Assembly: GCA_903915535.1 (NCBI GenBank)
Contig: CAIWTJ010000123.1
Coordinates: forward strand, 1-44,629
Length of the DNA stretch: 44,629 bases
Origin: Enhydrobacter aerosaccus
Lineage (GTDB): Bacteria; Pseudomonadota; Alphaproteobacteria; Reyranellales; Reyranellaceae
Direction: 5' to 3'
The position numbers and the translations under genes are program-made. Shown piece by piece: positions 26,706 through 35,083 of the stretch. Positions within the stretch are counted from its first letter, which is position 1, and the number at the start of each line of letters is the position of its first letter. The notes beneath the pieces were generated by a model, which was not told the origin of the DNA, did not search any database, and saw nothing but the letters and a program-made list of their open reading frames with translations.

Positions 26706-27942
26706 GGCTGAGGGCGCAAACTGCACGGGCAACCGCTGGCTGTCCATCGTCGGCATCGGCGAGGACGGGATCGCGGGCCTCTCGCCGATGGCACAGCGGC
26801 TGGTCTCGTCGGCCGAGCTGGTCGTGGGCGGCAAGCGTCATCTCGGTCTCGCCGCCAGCCTGATCAACGGCCGCCAGCTCTCCTGGCCCAGTCCGATCGG
26901 CGATGCATTGCCGGAGATCGCGAAGTACCGCGGCCGGCCGGTGACGGTGCTGGCTTCAGGCGATCCGTTTCACTTCGGCGTCGGTGACCTGATGATGCGG
27001 TCGGTGCCGGCGGAGGAGATGATCTGCCTGCCGCAGCCCTCGGCCTTCAGCCTCGCGGCGTCGCGCCTTGGGTGGTCGCTGCAGCACACGTCGTTGGTCA
27101 GCGTGCACGGCCGCGCACTCGAGAACATCGTGCGCTATCTCCAGCCGGGCGCGCGCATCCTCGTGCTGACATGGGACGGCGAGACGCCCGCCCAGCTCGC
27201 CAGGATGCTGGTCGGGCGCGGCATGGGCCAGTCCGAGATGATCGTCTGCGAAGCGCTGGGCGGCGAGCGGGAAAGCCTCCGTCGCACGACGGCCGCGGAT
27301 TTCGACCTCAAGGGCGTGGCGGCACTCAACACCATCGGCCTCGAAATCGTCGCGTCGCCGTCTTCCACAGTGCTGAGCCTCGCGCCCGGCCTCGACGACA
27401 CGCTGTTCGAGAACGACGGCCAGCTCACCAAGCGCGAAGTGCGCGCCGCCACGATCTCGGCGCTGTCGCCACGGCAGGGCGAGTTGCTGTGGGATATCGG
27501 TCTCGGCAGCGGCTCCATCGCCATCGAATGGCTGCTGCGCCATCCGTCTTTGCGGGCGATCGGCTTCGAAGCCGACGCAACGCGCGCGGGTCATGCGACG
27601 CGCAATGCGGCGGCTCTCGGTGCGCCCGACCTTCAGATCGTGCAAGGCCGTGCGCCCGCGACATTTGCCGGCCAACCCGCGCCCGACGTCGTCTTCATCG
27701 GCGGCGGTCTCTCCAATCCCGGCCTGTTCGAAGCCGCATGGGAGGCGTTGAAGCCGGGCGGCAGGATTGTGGCCAATGGCGTGTCGCTGGCGACGGAAGC
27801 GCGCCTGATCGAGTATTTCGGCCGTCACGGTGGCGAGCTCGTGCGGCTCGAAGTCTCGCGTGCGGGCAAGGCGGGCAGCGGCACTGTCTTCGTCTGGCGT
27901 CCGGCCGCGCCGATCGTGCAATGGCGCGCGAGGAAGCCATGA
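26704..27942 (+). CDS. cobL: Precorrin-6B methyltransferase/decarboxylase (CbiE-CbiT fusion)
   Basis: This 412-residue bifunctional enzyme methylates C-5 and C-15 and decarboxylates the C-12 acetate. The N-terminal CbiE half has [18 protein letters not shown] and [13 protein letters not shown]. The C-terminal CbiT half has a class I SAM motif [18 protein letters not shown] with [11 protein letters not shown] before it. The start [12 protein letters not shown] overlaps the cobK start on the other strand; the ribosome-binding region is therefore inside cobK antisense sequence. The stop overlaps the cobE ATG. Confidence 0.95.
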   Translation: MAEGANCTGNRWLSIVGIGEDGIAGLSPMAQRLVSSAELVVGGKRHLGLAASLINGRQLSWPSPIGDALPEIAKYRGRPVTVLASGDPFHFGVGDLMMRSVPAEEMICLPQPSAFSLAASRLGWSLQHTSLVSVHGRALENIVRYLQPGARILVLTWDGETPAQLARMLVGRGMGQSEMIVCEALGGERESLRRTTAADFDLKGVAALNTIGLEIVASPSSTVLSLAPGLDDTLFENDGQLTKREVRAATISALSPRQGELLWDIGLGSGSIAIEWLLRHPSLRAIGFEADATRAGHATRNAAALGAPDLQIVQGRAPATFAGQPAPDVVFIGGGLSNPGLFEAAWEALKPGGRIVANGVSLATEARLIEYFGRHGGELVRLEVSRAGKAGSGTVFVWRPAAPIVQWRARKP

Positions 27943-28322
27943 TCGTGGCAGGCGTGGGAAGCCGTCGGGACACAGAAGCCGACGAACTCGAGCGCGTGAT
28001 CCGCATGGCGCTCGACATGTTTCGCGTGCCGGCGGAGCGGCTGGAGGCCATCGCCACCGAATCGCAGAAGGCGACGGCGCCGGCGTTTCTCGAGGCGGCC
28101 CAGCGTCTGTCGGTGAAGCTGATCGCCTGCACCCTGGAGGATCTCGATCGCGTGGCGGGCCAGGTGCTGACACCTTCCAAGCTCGTCCTCGAAACCAAGG
28201 GCGTGCCGTCCATCGCCGAAGCGTCCGCGCTGGTCGCCGCCGGCCGCAATGCGCGCCTACTGGGGACGCGGGTGGCAACGGCGGGCGCCACCTGCGCGAT
28301 CGCCATCGGAGAGGGCCGATGA
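27939..28322 (+). CDS. cobE: CobE, cobalamin biosynthesis protein (CbiG C-terminal-like)
   Basis: This 127-residue protein corresponds to CobE, related to the C-terminal domain of CbiG. It has [39 protein letters not shown] and the end segment [16 protein letters not shown]. CobE is needed for cobalamin synthesis in aerobic producers, but its exact chemistry is unclear; a corrin-intermediate binding role has been suggested. Coupled by ATGA to both cobL and cobM. Confidence 0.88.
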   Translation: MIVAGVGSRRDTEADELERVIRMALDMFRVPAERLEAIATESQKATAPAFLEAAQRLSVKLIACTLEDLDRVAGQVLTPSKLVLETKGVPSIAEASALVAAGRNARLLGTRVATAGATCAIAIGEGR

Positions 28323-29077
28323 CCGTCCATTTCATCGGCGCGGGCCCGGGGGCGGCCGACCTGATCACGGTGCGCGGCCGCGATCTCATCGCGCGATGCC
28401 CGGTGTGTCTCTATGCGGGCTCTCTGGTGCCGAAGGCGCTGCTCGACCATTGCCCGCCGGGCGCGCGCATCGTCGATACCGCGCCGATGTCGCTCGGCGA
28501 GATCGTCGCGGAATGCAAACGAGCGACCGAGGTGGACCAGGACGTGGCGCGGCTTCACTCCGGCGATCTCTCGATCTGGAGTGCGCTCGGCGAACAATTA
28601 CGGAAACTCGACGCGGAGGGCATCCCTTATACAGTGACACCGGGCGTGCCGTCGTTCGCGGCGGCGGCGGCGGTGCTGGGCCAGGAGCTGACCCTGCCGG
28701 AACTGGCGCAGTCGGTCGTACTCACGCGCACGTCGGGTCGTGCCTCGGCGATGCCACCGGCCGAGGACTTAAAGGCCTTCGCCGCCACCGGCGCGACCTT
28801 GGCGGTGCATTTATCGATCCACGTCCTCGACAAGGTCGTGGCCGATCTCACGCCATTCTATGGTGCCGACTGTCCGGTCGCGATCGTCTATCGCGCGACA
28901 TGGCCCGAACAGAAGATCCTGCGCGGCACGCTGGCCACGATCGCGGCGGATGTCGCCAAGGCGCCGATCGAGCGGACGGCGTTGATCCTGGTCGGCAAGG
29001 TTCTGGCCGCGACAGATTTCCGCGACAGTGCTCTTTACGACGCAGGCTATCAGCGGCGGTTCCGGGGGCGAGCGTGA
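28319..29077 (+). CDS. cobM: Precorrin-4 C11-methyltransferase
   Basis: This 252-residue tetrapyrrole methylase adds the C-11 methyl group. It shows [59 protein letters not shown] and [15 protein letters not shown], a pattern specific for CobM/CbiF. The ATG overlaps cobE and its stop overlaps the GTG start of cobA. Confidence 0.96.
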   Translation: MTVHFIGAGPGAADLITVRGRDLIARCPVCLYAGSLVPKALLDHCPPGARIVDTAPMSLGEIVAECKRATEVDQDVARLHSGDLSIWSALGEQLRKLDAEGIPYTVTPGVPSFAAAAAVLGQELTLPELAQSVVLTRTSGRASAMPPAEDLKAFAATGATLAVHLSIHVLDKVVADLTPFYGADCPVAIVYRATWPEQKILRGTLATIAADVAKAPIERTALILVGKVLAATDFRDSALYDAGYQRRFRGRA

Positions 29078-29862
29078 GCCTTCCCGGCTTTCCGCCAATG
29101 CCTGAGTTTCCGCCGGGCGAAGTCTGGCTTGCCGGCGCCGGCCCGGGTGATCCTCGGCTGCTGACCTTGCTTGCGTTGCATGCGGTCGCTGCGGCCGATG
29201 ACATCGTGCACGACGCCTTGGTCGATGCGCGCGTGCTGGGCTTGAAGCGCGAGGATGCCGTGCTGATCCCCGCCGGCAAGCGCGGCGGGCGACCGTCGCC
29301 GCACCAGAACGAAATCAACGAGATGCTGATCGAACGCGCGCGGCGTGGCCGTCGCGTGTTGCGGCTGAAGGGCGGCGATCCTTTCGTGTTCGGTCGCGGC
29401 TGGGACGAGGCTATCGCCCTCTGTGCCGCTGGAATTCGCTTTCGCGTGATTCCGGGCATCACCTCCGGACTGGCCGCCACGGCGCTTGCGGGTATTCCCG
29501 CGACTACGCGCGAGACCAACCACGCGGTCGTGCTGGCGGCCGGCCATCGCGCCGAGGACGGCCAGTCGGCCGCCGATTGGGCAGCCCTCGCCAAGCTCGG
29601 TCAACCGATCGTCCTCTATATGCCGATGGCGCAACTCGCGGAGATCGCAAGAGCGCTCGAGGAAGGTGGCCTTGCCGCCGACACGCCTGCGGCAATGATC
29701 CAGTCCGCGACGACTGGCCAGGAGCGAGTCGTCGAGAGCCGGCTGGGCGCGCTGGCGGCGGATGCGGCCAAGGCAGGTGTCGGCTCGCCGTGCGTCGTCG
29801 TGATCGGCGCCGTTGCAGGCCTGCGCAAGCAGCTGCTGGCGTCGATGGTGGGCTGGCAATGA
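29074..29862 (+). CDS. cobA: Uroporphyrinogen-III C-methyltransferase
   Basis: This 262-residue SAM methylase makes precorrin-2, the entry point to cobalamin (and siroheme). Motifs are [64 protein letters not shown] and [18 protein letters not shown]. The chosen start is a GTG that overlaps the cobM stop (GTGA). An in-frame ATG at 29098 is the alternative and would remove eight residues. There is no attached dehydrogenase/ferrochelatase domain, so it is a CobA, not a CysG. Confidence 0.95.
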   Translation: MSLPGFPPMPEFPPGEVWLAGAGPGDPRLLTLLALHAVAAADDIVHDALVDARVLGLKREDAVLIPAGKRGGRPSPHQNEINEMLIERARRGRRVLRLKGGDPFVFGRGWDEAIALCAAGIRFRVIPGITSGLAATALAGIPATTRETNHAVVLAAGHRAEDGQSAADWAALAKLGQPIVLYMPMAQLAEIARALEEGGLAADTPAAMIQSATTGQERVVESRLGALAADAAKAGVGSPCVVVIGAVAGLRKQLLASMVGWQ

Positions 29863-31151
29863 CGCGCGGCGTCGTGATCGCGGCAACGCGCTCGGGCGCC
29901 GGCAAGACGACGGTCGCGCTCGGCCTGATGCGCGCCTTTGCGCGGCGCGGCGCGGCCGTGCAGCCCTTCAAGTGCGGGCCCGACTATATCGATCCCGCCT
30001 TTCATCATGCCGCGACCGGCCGACCGAGCTTCAATCTCGACGGCTGGGCGATGGATGCCGGTACCTTGAGCGGGCTGGTCGGCGGTCATCCGGCCGATCT
30101 CGCGATCGCCGAAGGCGTCATGGGACTGTTCGACGGGGTCGGCGGACGCGGCGCTACCGCCGATGTGGCGGCCGCGTTGGGATGGCCGGTCGTTCTGGTG
30201 CTCGACGTGAAGGGACAGACCGAGACCGCCGCCGCGATCGCCGCGGGTTGCGCCGCCTATCGCGCCGATGTTGCGATCGCCGGTGTGATCCTGAACCGGG
30301 TTGCGAGCGCGCGGCATCTGTCGCTGATTGCGCCGGCCTTCGACCGCATCGGCATCGCGCTGTTCGGCGCGATCACGAACGATCCGCGCCTGTCCTTGCC
30401 GGAACGTCATCTCGGTCTGGTGCAGGCCGGCGAAACCGCCGATGTCGAACAACGGCTCGACCTGCTCGCCGACGTGCTGGGCGAGTGCGTCGATCTCGAT
30501 GCCGTCGCCGCGAATGCGCGTCTGTCGACGGCCGTTGCCGCCGGTGGCGCGGGCTTCATCGATCCACCAGGGCAGCGTGTGGCGCTCGCCGGCGATCAGG
30601 CTTTTTCATTCATGTATCCGCATCTCGTCGAGCATTGGCGCGCGTGCGGCGCGGAGATCCTTCCGTTCTCGCCGCTTCGGGACGAAGCGCCGGCCGCGGA
30701 CGCGGACGCGGTGTGGCTGCCGGGAGGCTATCCCGAGCTGCACGCCGCAACGATCGCGGCCGCGGGGCGTTTCCATCAGGGGCTGCGCGAACTGGCCGGC
30801 AAAGGCGTGCCGATCCACGGCGAGTGTGGAGGCTACATGGTGTTGGGCCAGGGACTGGAAGATGGCGATGGGATGCGGCACGCCATGACCGGGCTGCTGG
30901 CCGTCGAGACGTCTTTTGCCCGGCGCAGCCTGCATCTAGGCTATCGCGCGGCACGGCTTGGCGCCGACTGCGCGCTGGGAAAATCGGGTGCGGAAATCCT
31001 GGGCCATGAATTTCACTATGCCCGCGTGCTCAACATCGGTGACGACAAACTCGTGGACTGCCGCGATGCCTCCAACGCTGTCGTGGCCGAAGCCGGTGCA
31101 CGGCGCGGGTCGGTCAGCGGTACGTTCTTTCACGCGATCAGCCGGGGATAG
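29859..31151 (+). CDS. cobB: Hydrogenobyrinic acid a,c-diamide synthase
   Basis: This 430-residue glutamine-dependent amidase works before cobalt insertion. The N-terminal ATP-binding domain has VIAATRSGAGKTTVALGLM and FKCGPDYIDPAFH; EGVMGLFDG follows. The C-terminal glutaminase domain has nucleophile Cys323 in HGECGGYMVLG. It is distinguished from cobQ by length and the CGPDYIDP motif. It couples with cobA (ATGA) and is followed after two bases by bluB. Confidence 0.95.
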   Translation: MTRGVVIAATRSGAGKTTVALGLMRAFARRGAAVQPFKCGPDYIDPAFHHAATGRPSFNLDGWAMDAGTLSGLVGGHPADLAIAEGVMGLFDGVGGRGATADVAAALGWPVVLVLDVKGQTETAAAIAAGCAAYRADVAIAGVILNRVASARHLSLIAPAFDRIGIALFGAITNDPRLSLPERHLGLVQAGETADVEQRLDLLADVLGECVDLDAVAANARLSTAVAAGGAGFIDPPGQRVALAGDQAFSFMYPHLVEHWRACGAEILPFSPLRDEAPAADADAVWLPGGYPELHAATIAAAGRFHQGLRELAGKGVPIHGECGGYMVLGQGLEDGDGMRHAMTGLLAVETSFARRSLHLGYRAARLGADCALGKSGAEILGHEFHYARVLNIGDDKLVDCRDASNAVVAEAGARRGSVSGTFFHAISRG

Positions 31152-31153
31152 TC

Positions 31154-31816
31154 ATGGCGAACGATAGGCCGGTACCGCCGGTTCATCTGCCGTTCGACGC
31201 GACGTTCCAAGCGACGTTCCGCGATCTTGTCCTATGGCGGCGCGACGTCCGCCGCTTTCGCGCCGATCCGGTCGACGAGAAGCTGCTCGACGACCTGATC
31301 GAGGTCGCCACGCATGCGCCGTCGGTCGGGTTGAGCCAGCCGTGGCGTTTCGTGAAGGTGAAGTCGGCGGAGCGCCGTCGCGCGGTCTGGGAGAGCTTCG
31401 CCAAGGCCAATGAAAAAGCGCTGCAGGGCTACGAAGGCGACCAGAAGAAAAACTACATGGGCCTGAAGCTCGCGGGGCTGAAGGAAGCGCCGATTCATCT
31501 CGCGGTCTTCTCAGACGAATCGACGCTGACCGGCAGCGGCCTCGGCCGCCAGACGATGCCCGAGACGCTGCGCTATTCGGTGGTCGCGGCCGTGCAGACG
31601 ATGTGGCTGGCAGCGCGCGCCCAAGGCCTGGGCATGGGCTGGGTGTCGATCTTCGACCCGGCCGAGGTCACGCGCGCCCTCGACGTGCCCGCAGGCTGGA
31701 CGCTGGTAGCCTATCTCGATCTCGGCTGGCCGGCGGAAGAGCATCTGGATCCAGAACTCGAGCGCCATCACTGGGAGACGCGGCACTACACCGGCGATCT
31801 GGTGTACGAGCGTTGA
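31154..31816 (+). CDS. bluB: 5,6-dimethylbenzimidazole synthase
   Basis: BluB destroys reduced FMN with oxygen to make the lower ligand of B12. The 220-residue sequence has the nitroreductase-like fold marks WRRDVRRFRADPV, THAPSVGLSQPWRF and GLGMGWVSIFDP. Asp31 and Ser165 lie where the catalytically important Asp32 and Ser167 of Sinorhizobium BluB are expected. It ends the biosynthesis operon, and a promoter-like sequence for the uptake operon follows directly. Its presence means the cell makes its own lower ligand, aerobically. Confidence 0.95.
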   Translation: MANDRPVPPVHLPFDATFQATFRDLVLWRRDVRRFRADPVDEKLLDDLIEVATHAPSVGLSQPWRFVKVKSAERRRAVWESFAKANEKALQGYEGDQKKNYMGLKLAGLKEAPIHLAVFSDESTLTGSGLGRQTMPETLRYSVVAAVQTMWLAARAQGLGMGWVSIFDPAEVTRALDVPAGWTLVAYLDLGWPAEEHLDPELERHHWETRHYTGDLVYER

Positions 31817-31823
31817 TGCGCGC

Positions 31824-31852
31824 TTGACGATTTGCATAGGCACTGCCACAAA
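31824..31852 (+). promoter_or_regulatory. Weak promoter candidate for the B12 uptake operon
   Basis: TTGACG (31824-31829) matches the -35 consensus at 5 of 6. At 17 bases distance lies CACAAA (31847-31852), a poor -10 with 3 of 6. Position just upstream of the second riboswitch makes a promoter here likely, but the exact -10 is uncertain. Confidence 0.3.
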
Positions 31853-31854
31853 TT

Positions 31855-32017
31855 TGCCAGTGGTTCCCGCAAGGGATCAAAAGGGAACGCGGACAATCCG
31901 CGGCTGCCCCCGCAACTGTGAGCGGCGAGCTTTCGACCGTTAAACCACTGGAGCCGCATGGTTCTGGGAAGGTGGTCGAGAGTGATGACCCGCAAGCCAG
32001 GAGACCTGCCACTCACC
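31855..32017 (+). promoter_or_regulatory. Cobalamin riboswitch controlling the uptake operon
   Basis: A second full cobalamin riboswitch: AGGGATCAAAAGGGAACGCGG, GGCTGCCCCCGCAACTGTGAG, ACCACTGGAG, GTGATGACCCGCAAG, and a perfect B12 box AGCCAGGAGACCTGCC at 31995-32010. AGTGG (31859-31863) pairs with CCACT (32009-32013) as the outer helix. It differs from the first copy in the variable arms (GTTAAACCACTGGAG in place of GAGCCACTGGG), so it is not a recent duplicate. It precedes the methyltransferase-btuB-F-C-D genes. Confidence 0.94.
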
Positions 32018-32020
32018 GCG

Positions 32021-32117
32021 GTCACGCGCGAACGCATTGGGCGGGGTGTCCTGGTGTAAATCTTGGCCACGTTGCCTGCGCAAGCAGGGAGCGCTGCCAG
32101 CTATAGTTCGCGGTGAC
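32021..32117 (+). other. Structured leader between riboswitch and methyltransferase gene
   Basis: GTCAC and CGCGAA (32021-32032) can pair with TTCGCG and GTGAC (32107-32117) with one bulged G, an 11-bp long-range stem. Inside it lies a small hairpin CCTGC-GCAA-GCAGG (32075-32088). No T-run is present. Together with the riboswitch this fills the 325 bases from bluB to the proposed methyltransferase start. It may be the expression platform; this was paired by eye only. Confidence 0.35.
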
Positions 32118-32141
32118 GGATGTTGTGCCGCGAGTCCGTCG

Positions 32142-32897
32142 TTGTCGATTTCATCTGTTCCTGCCTCGCAAGGGCAAAGCGTCGATCCGCTGGAGCTCTA
32201 TGCCGCGGCCATCGACACGTCCGACTACGTCGCACGTGTCGTTCCGCTCGTGCGCCGGCTCGCGCCCGAGATCGGCGAGCTGCTCGATGTCGGCGCGGGG
32301 GGCGGTCAGCTTGGGTTGGCGCTGCAGGATATCGGGCGTGGTTGGAGCGCCATCGAACCTTCGCCCACCATGCGGGCGCGGCTGGAGCGGTTGCATCCTC
32401 CGCCGCGCATCGTGCCGTGCGGGTGGGAGGCGGCCGACGTCGCCATGGCCGCGCACGACACCGTGCTGGGCGCGACCATGCCGGCGCTGCTCGAGCAGCC
32501 TGAGGCCTTTCTCTCACGTTGCCTGACGTGGGCCCGGCGCACGGTCGTCTGGATCGTTCCGGCGCACCGGGGACCGCGCGGCCTCTGCTTCGCGGGCTGC
32601 CTGCCGTCCAGGTGGCATGGCGAGGACGAGACACCGGGCATCGAGATCGTCCTGCGCGGCCTCTCGCCGGAAAGGTGGCCACAGGCCATCGCCTTCACCG
32701 ACTGGACATTCTCCGGCGTCGTAAAAGATCTGGGCGCGCTGTCGGCCTATCTCGGCGACCGGTTGGGCTGGCCCAAGGCCGACGGGCGCCGCATCGAACT
32801 CGCCGCTCACCTTGCCGCGCAGGCGCAGCCCGACGCTGCCGGCCTGCGGCTCAACATTCCAAGAAAATCTGCCGTACTTGTGTGGGAGAAGTCATGA
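32142..32897 (+). CDS. Riboswitch-linked class I SAM-dependent methyltransferase
   Basis: The protein has the SAM-binding motif LLDVGAGGGQLG (about 48-58) followed by an acidic IEPSPTM, and is otherwise not assigned to a known family. Immediately before the motif lies DPLELYAAAIDTSDYVARVVPLVRRLAPEIG. It is the first gene after the second cobalamin riboswitch and overlaps btuB by four bases, so it must be co-regulated with B12 uptake; substrate unknown. The start is uncertain: there is no in-frame ATG. TTG 32142 gives MSISSVPASQ and 251 residues, and the frame is open to a TTG at 32037. No good Shine-Dalgarno was seen for either. Confidence 0.7.
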   Translation: MSISSVPASQGQSVDPLELYAAAIDTSDYVARVVPLVRRLAPEIGELLDVGAGGGQLGLALQDIGRGWSAIEPSPTMRARLERLHPPPRIVPCGWEAADVAMAAHDTVLGATMPALLEQPEAFLSRCLTWARRTVVWIVPAHRGPRGLCFAGCLPSRWHGEDETPGIEIVLRGLSPERWPQAIAFTDWTFSGVVKDLGALSAYLGDRLGWPKADGRRIELAAHLAAQAQPDAAGLRLNIPRKSAVLVWEKS

Positions 32898-35083
32898 CCA
32901 AGTCGTATCTGCACGTCGGCACAAGTGCGGTTCTGCTCTCCATCTTCACGCTGTCACCGGTGATGGCGCAGCAGACCCCGGCGCCCACCGCGCAACAACC
33001 CGGCCTCCTGCCCGAGATCGTCGTGACGGCGACGGGCCGGCCCGAAGAAGTCACCAAGATCGCAGGCACCGTCCAGGTGATCGATGGCGACAGGATCAGC
33101 AAGTCGTCGGCGAAGTCGGTGACCGATCTTCTGGCCGAGAACGCCGTCGGATTCATGAGCGAATGGACGGCGGGCCAGACGCTGCTCAACATCCGCGGCG
33201 GCGCGACCGAAGGTCAGGGACGCGACTTCAAGAGCGAGGTGCTGATCCTCGTCAACGGCCGTCGCGCCGGCACCGCCAACATTTCCAAGCTCTCGACCGC
33301 CGATGTCGAACGCATCGAGATCGTGCGCGGCCCCTCGTCGGTGATCTACGGCAGCGCCAACATGGGCGGCGTGGTCAACATCATCCTCAAGACCGGCCGC
33401 ACCGCGCCTGGCACCTTGATCGAGGCCAGCGTGGGCTCGTGGAACCTGATTCAAGGCAAGGCTCAGACCGGCGGAGAATACTCCGGATTCGACTGGTACC
33501 TGGGTGCGGCAGGCGGTTACCGCGGGAACTACCAGGTGGGTGGCGGTGCCTACGAAGCCAACACGGCGTACACCCGTGAGGGCGGCACCGCCGCGCTCGG
33601 CTGGCAAATCGACGCCGACAACAGGGTCGATGTTATGGTCCGCACAGACGGCGTCTACGACACGGGCTTCCGCGGCTCGAGCTCGAACATCTTTGCCTTC
33701 GACACGCGCTACAACAATTCCATCGACGTCAGCTACACCGGCAAGACACCGGATGACAAAGGGCATCTCTTCATCCAGGGCTACGTCATCGAGGACGTCG
33801 ATGCGCTCAACAATCCCTCGCCGTTCAGCAATCTGAACACCGTTCCCAACCGGACGACGCTCGACTACAACCGGCGCCAGATCAACATCGAGGGCGTCCG
33901 CGTCCAGCCGCGCTACAAGTTCATTCCGAGCAACGAATTGCTGATCGGCGTCGACTGGGAGCGCAGCTGGATCACCTCGACCCGCGCGCGTGCCGGCAGT
34001 ACGGCGGTCGTCCAGACCTCGCCGCAGGACAACAACGAGACCGACAGGGTCTGGGCGTTCTACGCGGAAGATGCACAAACCCTGTTCGACCGATGGACGA
34101 TCCGCGGCGGCATCCGCCAGACCTACGGCACGACGACCCTGCTCCAGACGCCGTATGCACCCACGCTTCTCCTGGGAGACACCAGCTACCAGGTAACCAC
34201 TTACTCGGCAGGCACCACCCTGAAAGTCACCGAATGGCTGTCCGCCCGGGCCGGTGCTTCGACCGGCTTCCGTGCACCGACGGCGACGGAGCTCGGTGCC
34301 AATTTCACCATCACCCCGATCGGCACGACGATTAGGGGCAATCCCAACCTCAGCCCCGAGACCAGCCAGCAGTTCGAGATCGGCGGCACGATCATGACCG
34401 GGGACGCGCGTCTCGACCTGGCCCTGTTCCAGAACACCATCAGCAACCGCATCGCCGCTCAGACGATCTCGTCCGCAGGCGGCGTGGTGGTGCAACAATA
34501 CCAGAATAATCCGTCGAACATCTTCGTGCAGGGCGTGGAAATGCAGGCCGAAGCCGACGTGCACCGCACCTTGGGCCTGTCGGTCGCGCCCGGCACGCGC
34601 TGGAGCGTCTTCAGCAACGCAAGCTACAATTTCCAGATGACCGACTTCGGCGCCAACGTCATCACTGCCCAGAGCAACATGGCGACCCGCATGTACCAAT
34701 ATGAGGCCTCGATCGGCACGCGCTACGCCGAGCTCGACGCCGCGATGCCATGGAATGTGCAGTTGATCGGCCTGCTGCGTGGGCCGATGTGGTACAACAC
34801 CGAAGAGTCGCTGAACCCGCAACTCTTTCCAGGCCAGGCGCGCACCCAGACCGTTTACCGCAAGGACCCGTTCTGGGTATGGAACACCCGTGGCGAGGTC
34901 GAGGTCCACAAGGGTGTGAAGTTCTTCGCCGCCCTGAACAACATCTTCGACATCAACAACAGCCCGCAGTTCATCGGTCTGGATCAGGTGCCCTGCGGCG
35001 ACAATCAGCTGGCGCAGAACGGCTCGTGCGGCAACTCGATGCCGGGCCGAGAGTTCATCATCGGCGCGCAAGTCAGGTTCTGA
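32894..35083 (+). CDS. btuB: TonB-dependent outer-membrane receptor, BtuB type
   Basis: This 729-residue protein has a signal peptide ending near VMA-Q (residue 25) and a TonB box EIVVTATG (41-48). A plug domain follows, with LLNIRGGATEGQGRDFKSEVLILVNG and VERIEIVRGPSSVIYGSANMGGVVNIIL, then a beta-barrel ending in the typical terminal aromatic FIIGAQVRF. Specificity for cobalamin is inferred from the riboswitch and from the BtuF-C-D importer genes behind it, not from the barrel itself. The start overlaps the methyltransferase stop; the stop overlaps the btuF start (TGATG). Confidence 0.88.
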   Translation: MTKSYLHVGTSAVLLSIFTLSPVMAQQTPAPTAQQPGLLPEIVVTATGRPEEVTKIAGTVQVIDGDRISKSSAKSVTDLLAENAVGFMSEWTAGQTLLNIRGGATEGQGRDFKSEVLILVNGRRAGTANISKLSTADVERIEIVRGPSSVIYGSANMGGVVNIILKTGRTAPGTLIEASVGSWNLIQGKAQTGGEYSGFDWYLGAAGGYRGNYQVGGGAYEANTAYTREGGTAALGWQIDADNRVDVMVRTDGVYDTGFRGSSSNIFAFDTRYNNSIDVSYTGKTPDDKGHLFIQGYVIEDVDALNNPSPFSNLNTVPNRTTLDYNRRQINIEGVRVQPRYKFIPSNELLIGVDWERSWITSTRARAGSTAVVQTSPQDNNETDRVWAFYAEDAQTLFDRWTIRGGIRQTYGTTTLLQTPYAPTLLLGDTSYQVTTYSAGTTLKVTEWLSARAGASTGFRAPTATELGANFTITPIGTTIRGNPNLSPETSQQFEIGGTIMTGDARLDLALFQNTISNRIAAQTISSAGGVVVQQYQNNPSNIFVQGVEMQAEADVHRTLGLSVAPGTRWSVFSNASYNFQMTDFGANVITAQSNMATRMYQYEASIGTRYAELDAAMPWNVQLIGLLRGPMWYNTEESLNPQLFPGQARTQTVYRKDPFWVWNTRGEVEVHKGVKFFAALNNIFDINNSPQFIGLDQVPCGDNQLAQNGSCGNSMPGREFIIGAQVRF

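Noticed and set aside
18040..32017. Mobile or recently duplicated segment bounded by the two riboswitches
   Set aside because: The two riboswitches share only conserved core blocks; variable arms differ, and there are no flanking repeats, integrases or transposases.
32113..32526. Alternative frame starting GTG 32113 before the methyltransferase, suggesting a frameshifted start
   Set aside because: Its Arg/Pro/Ser-rich translation does not continue into methyltransferase sequence in any natural way, and the correct frame is open far upstream.
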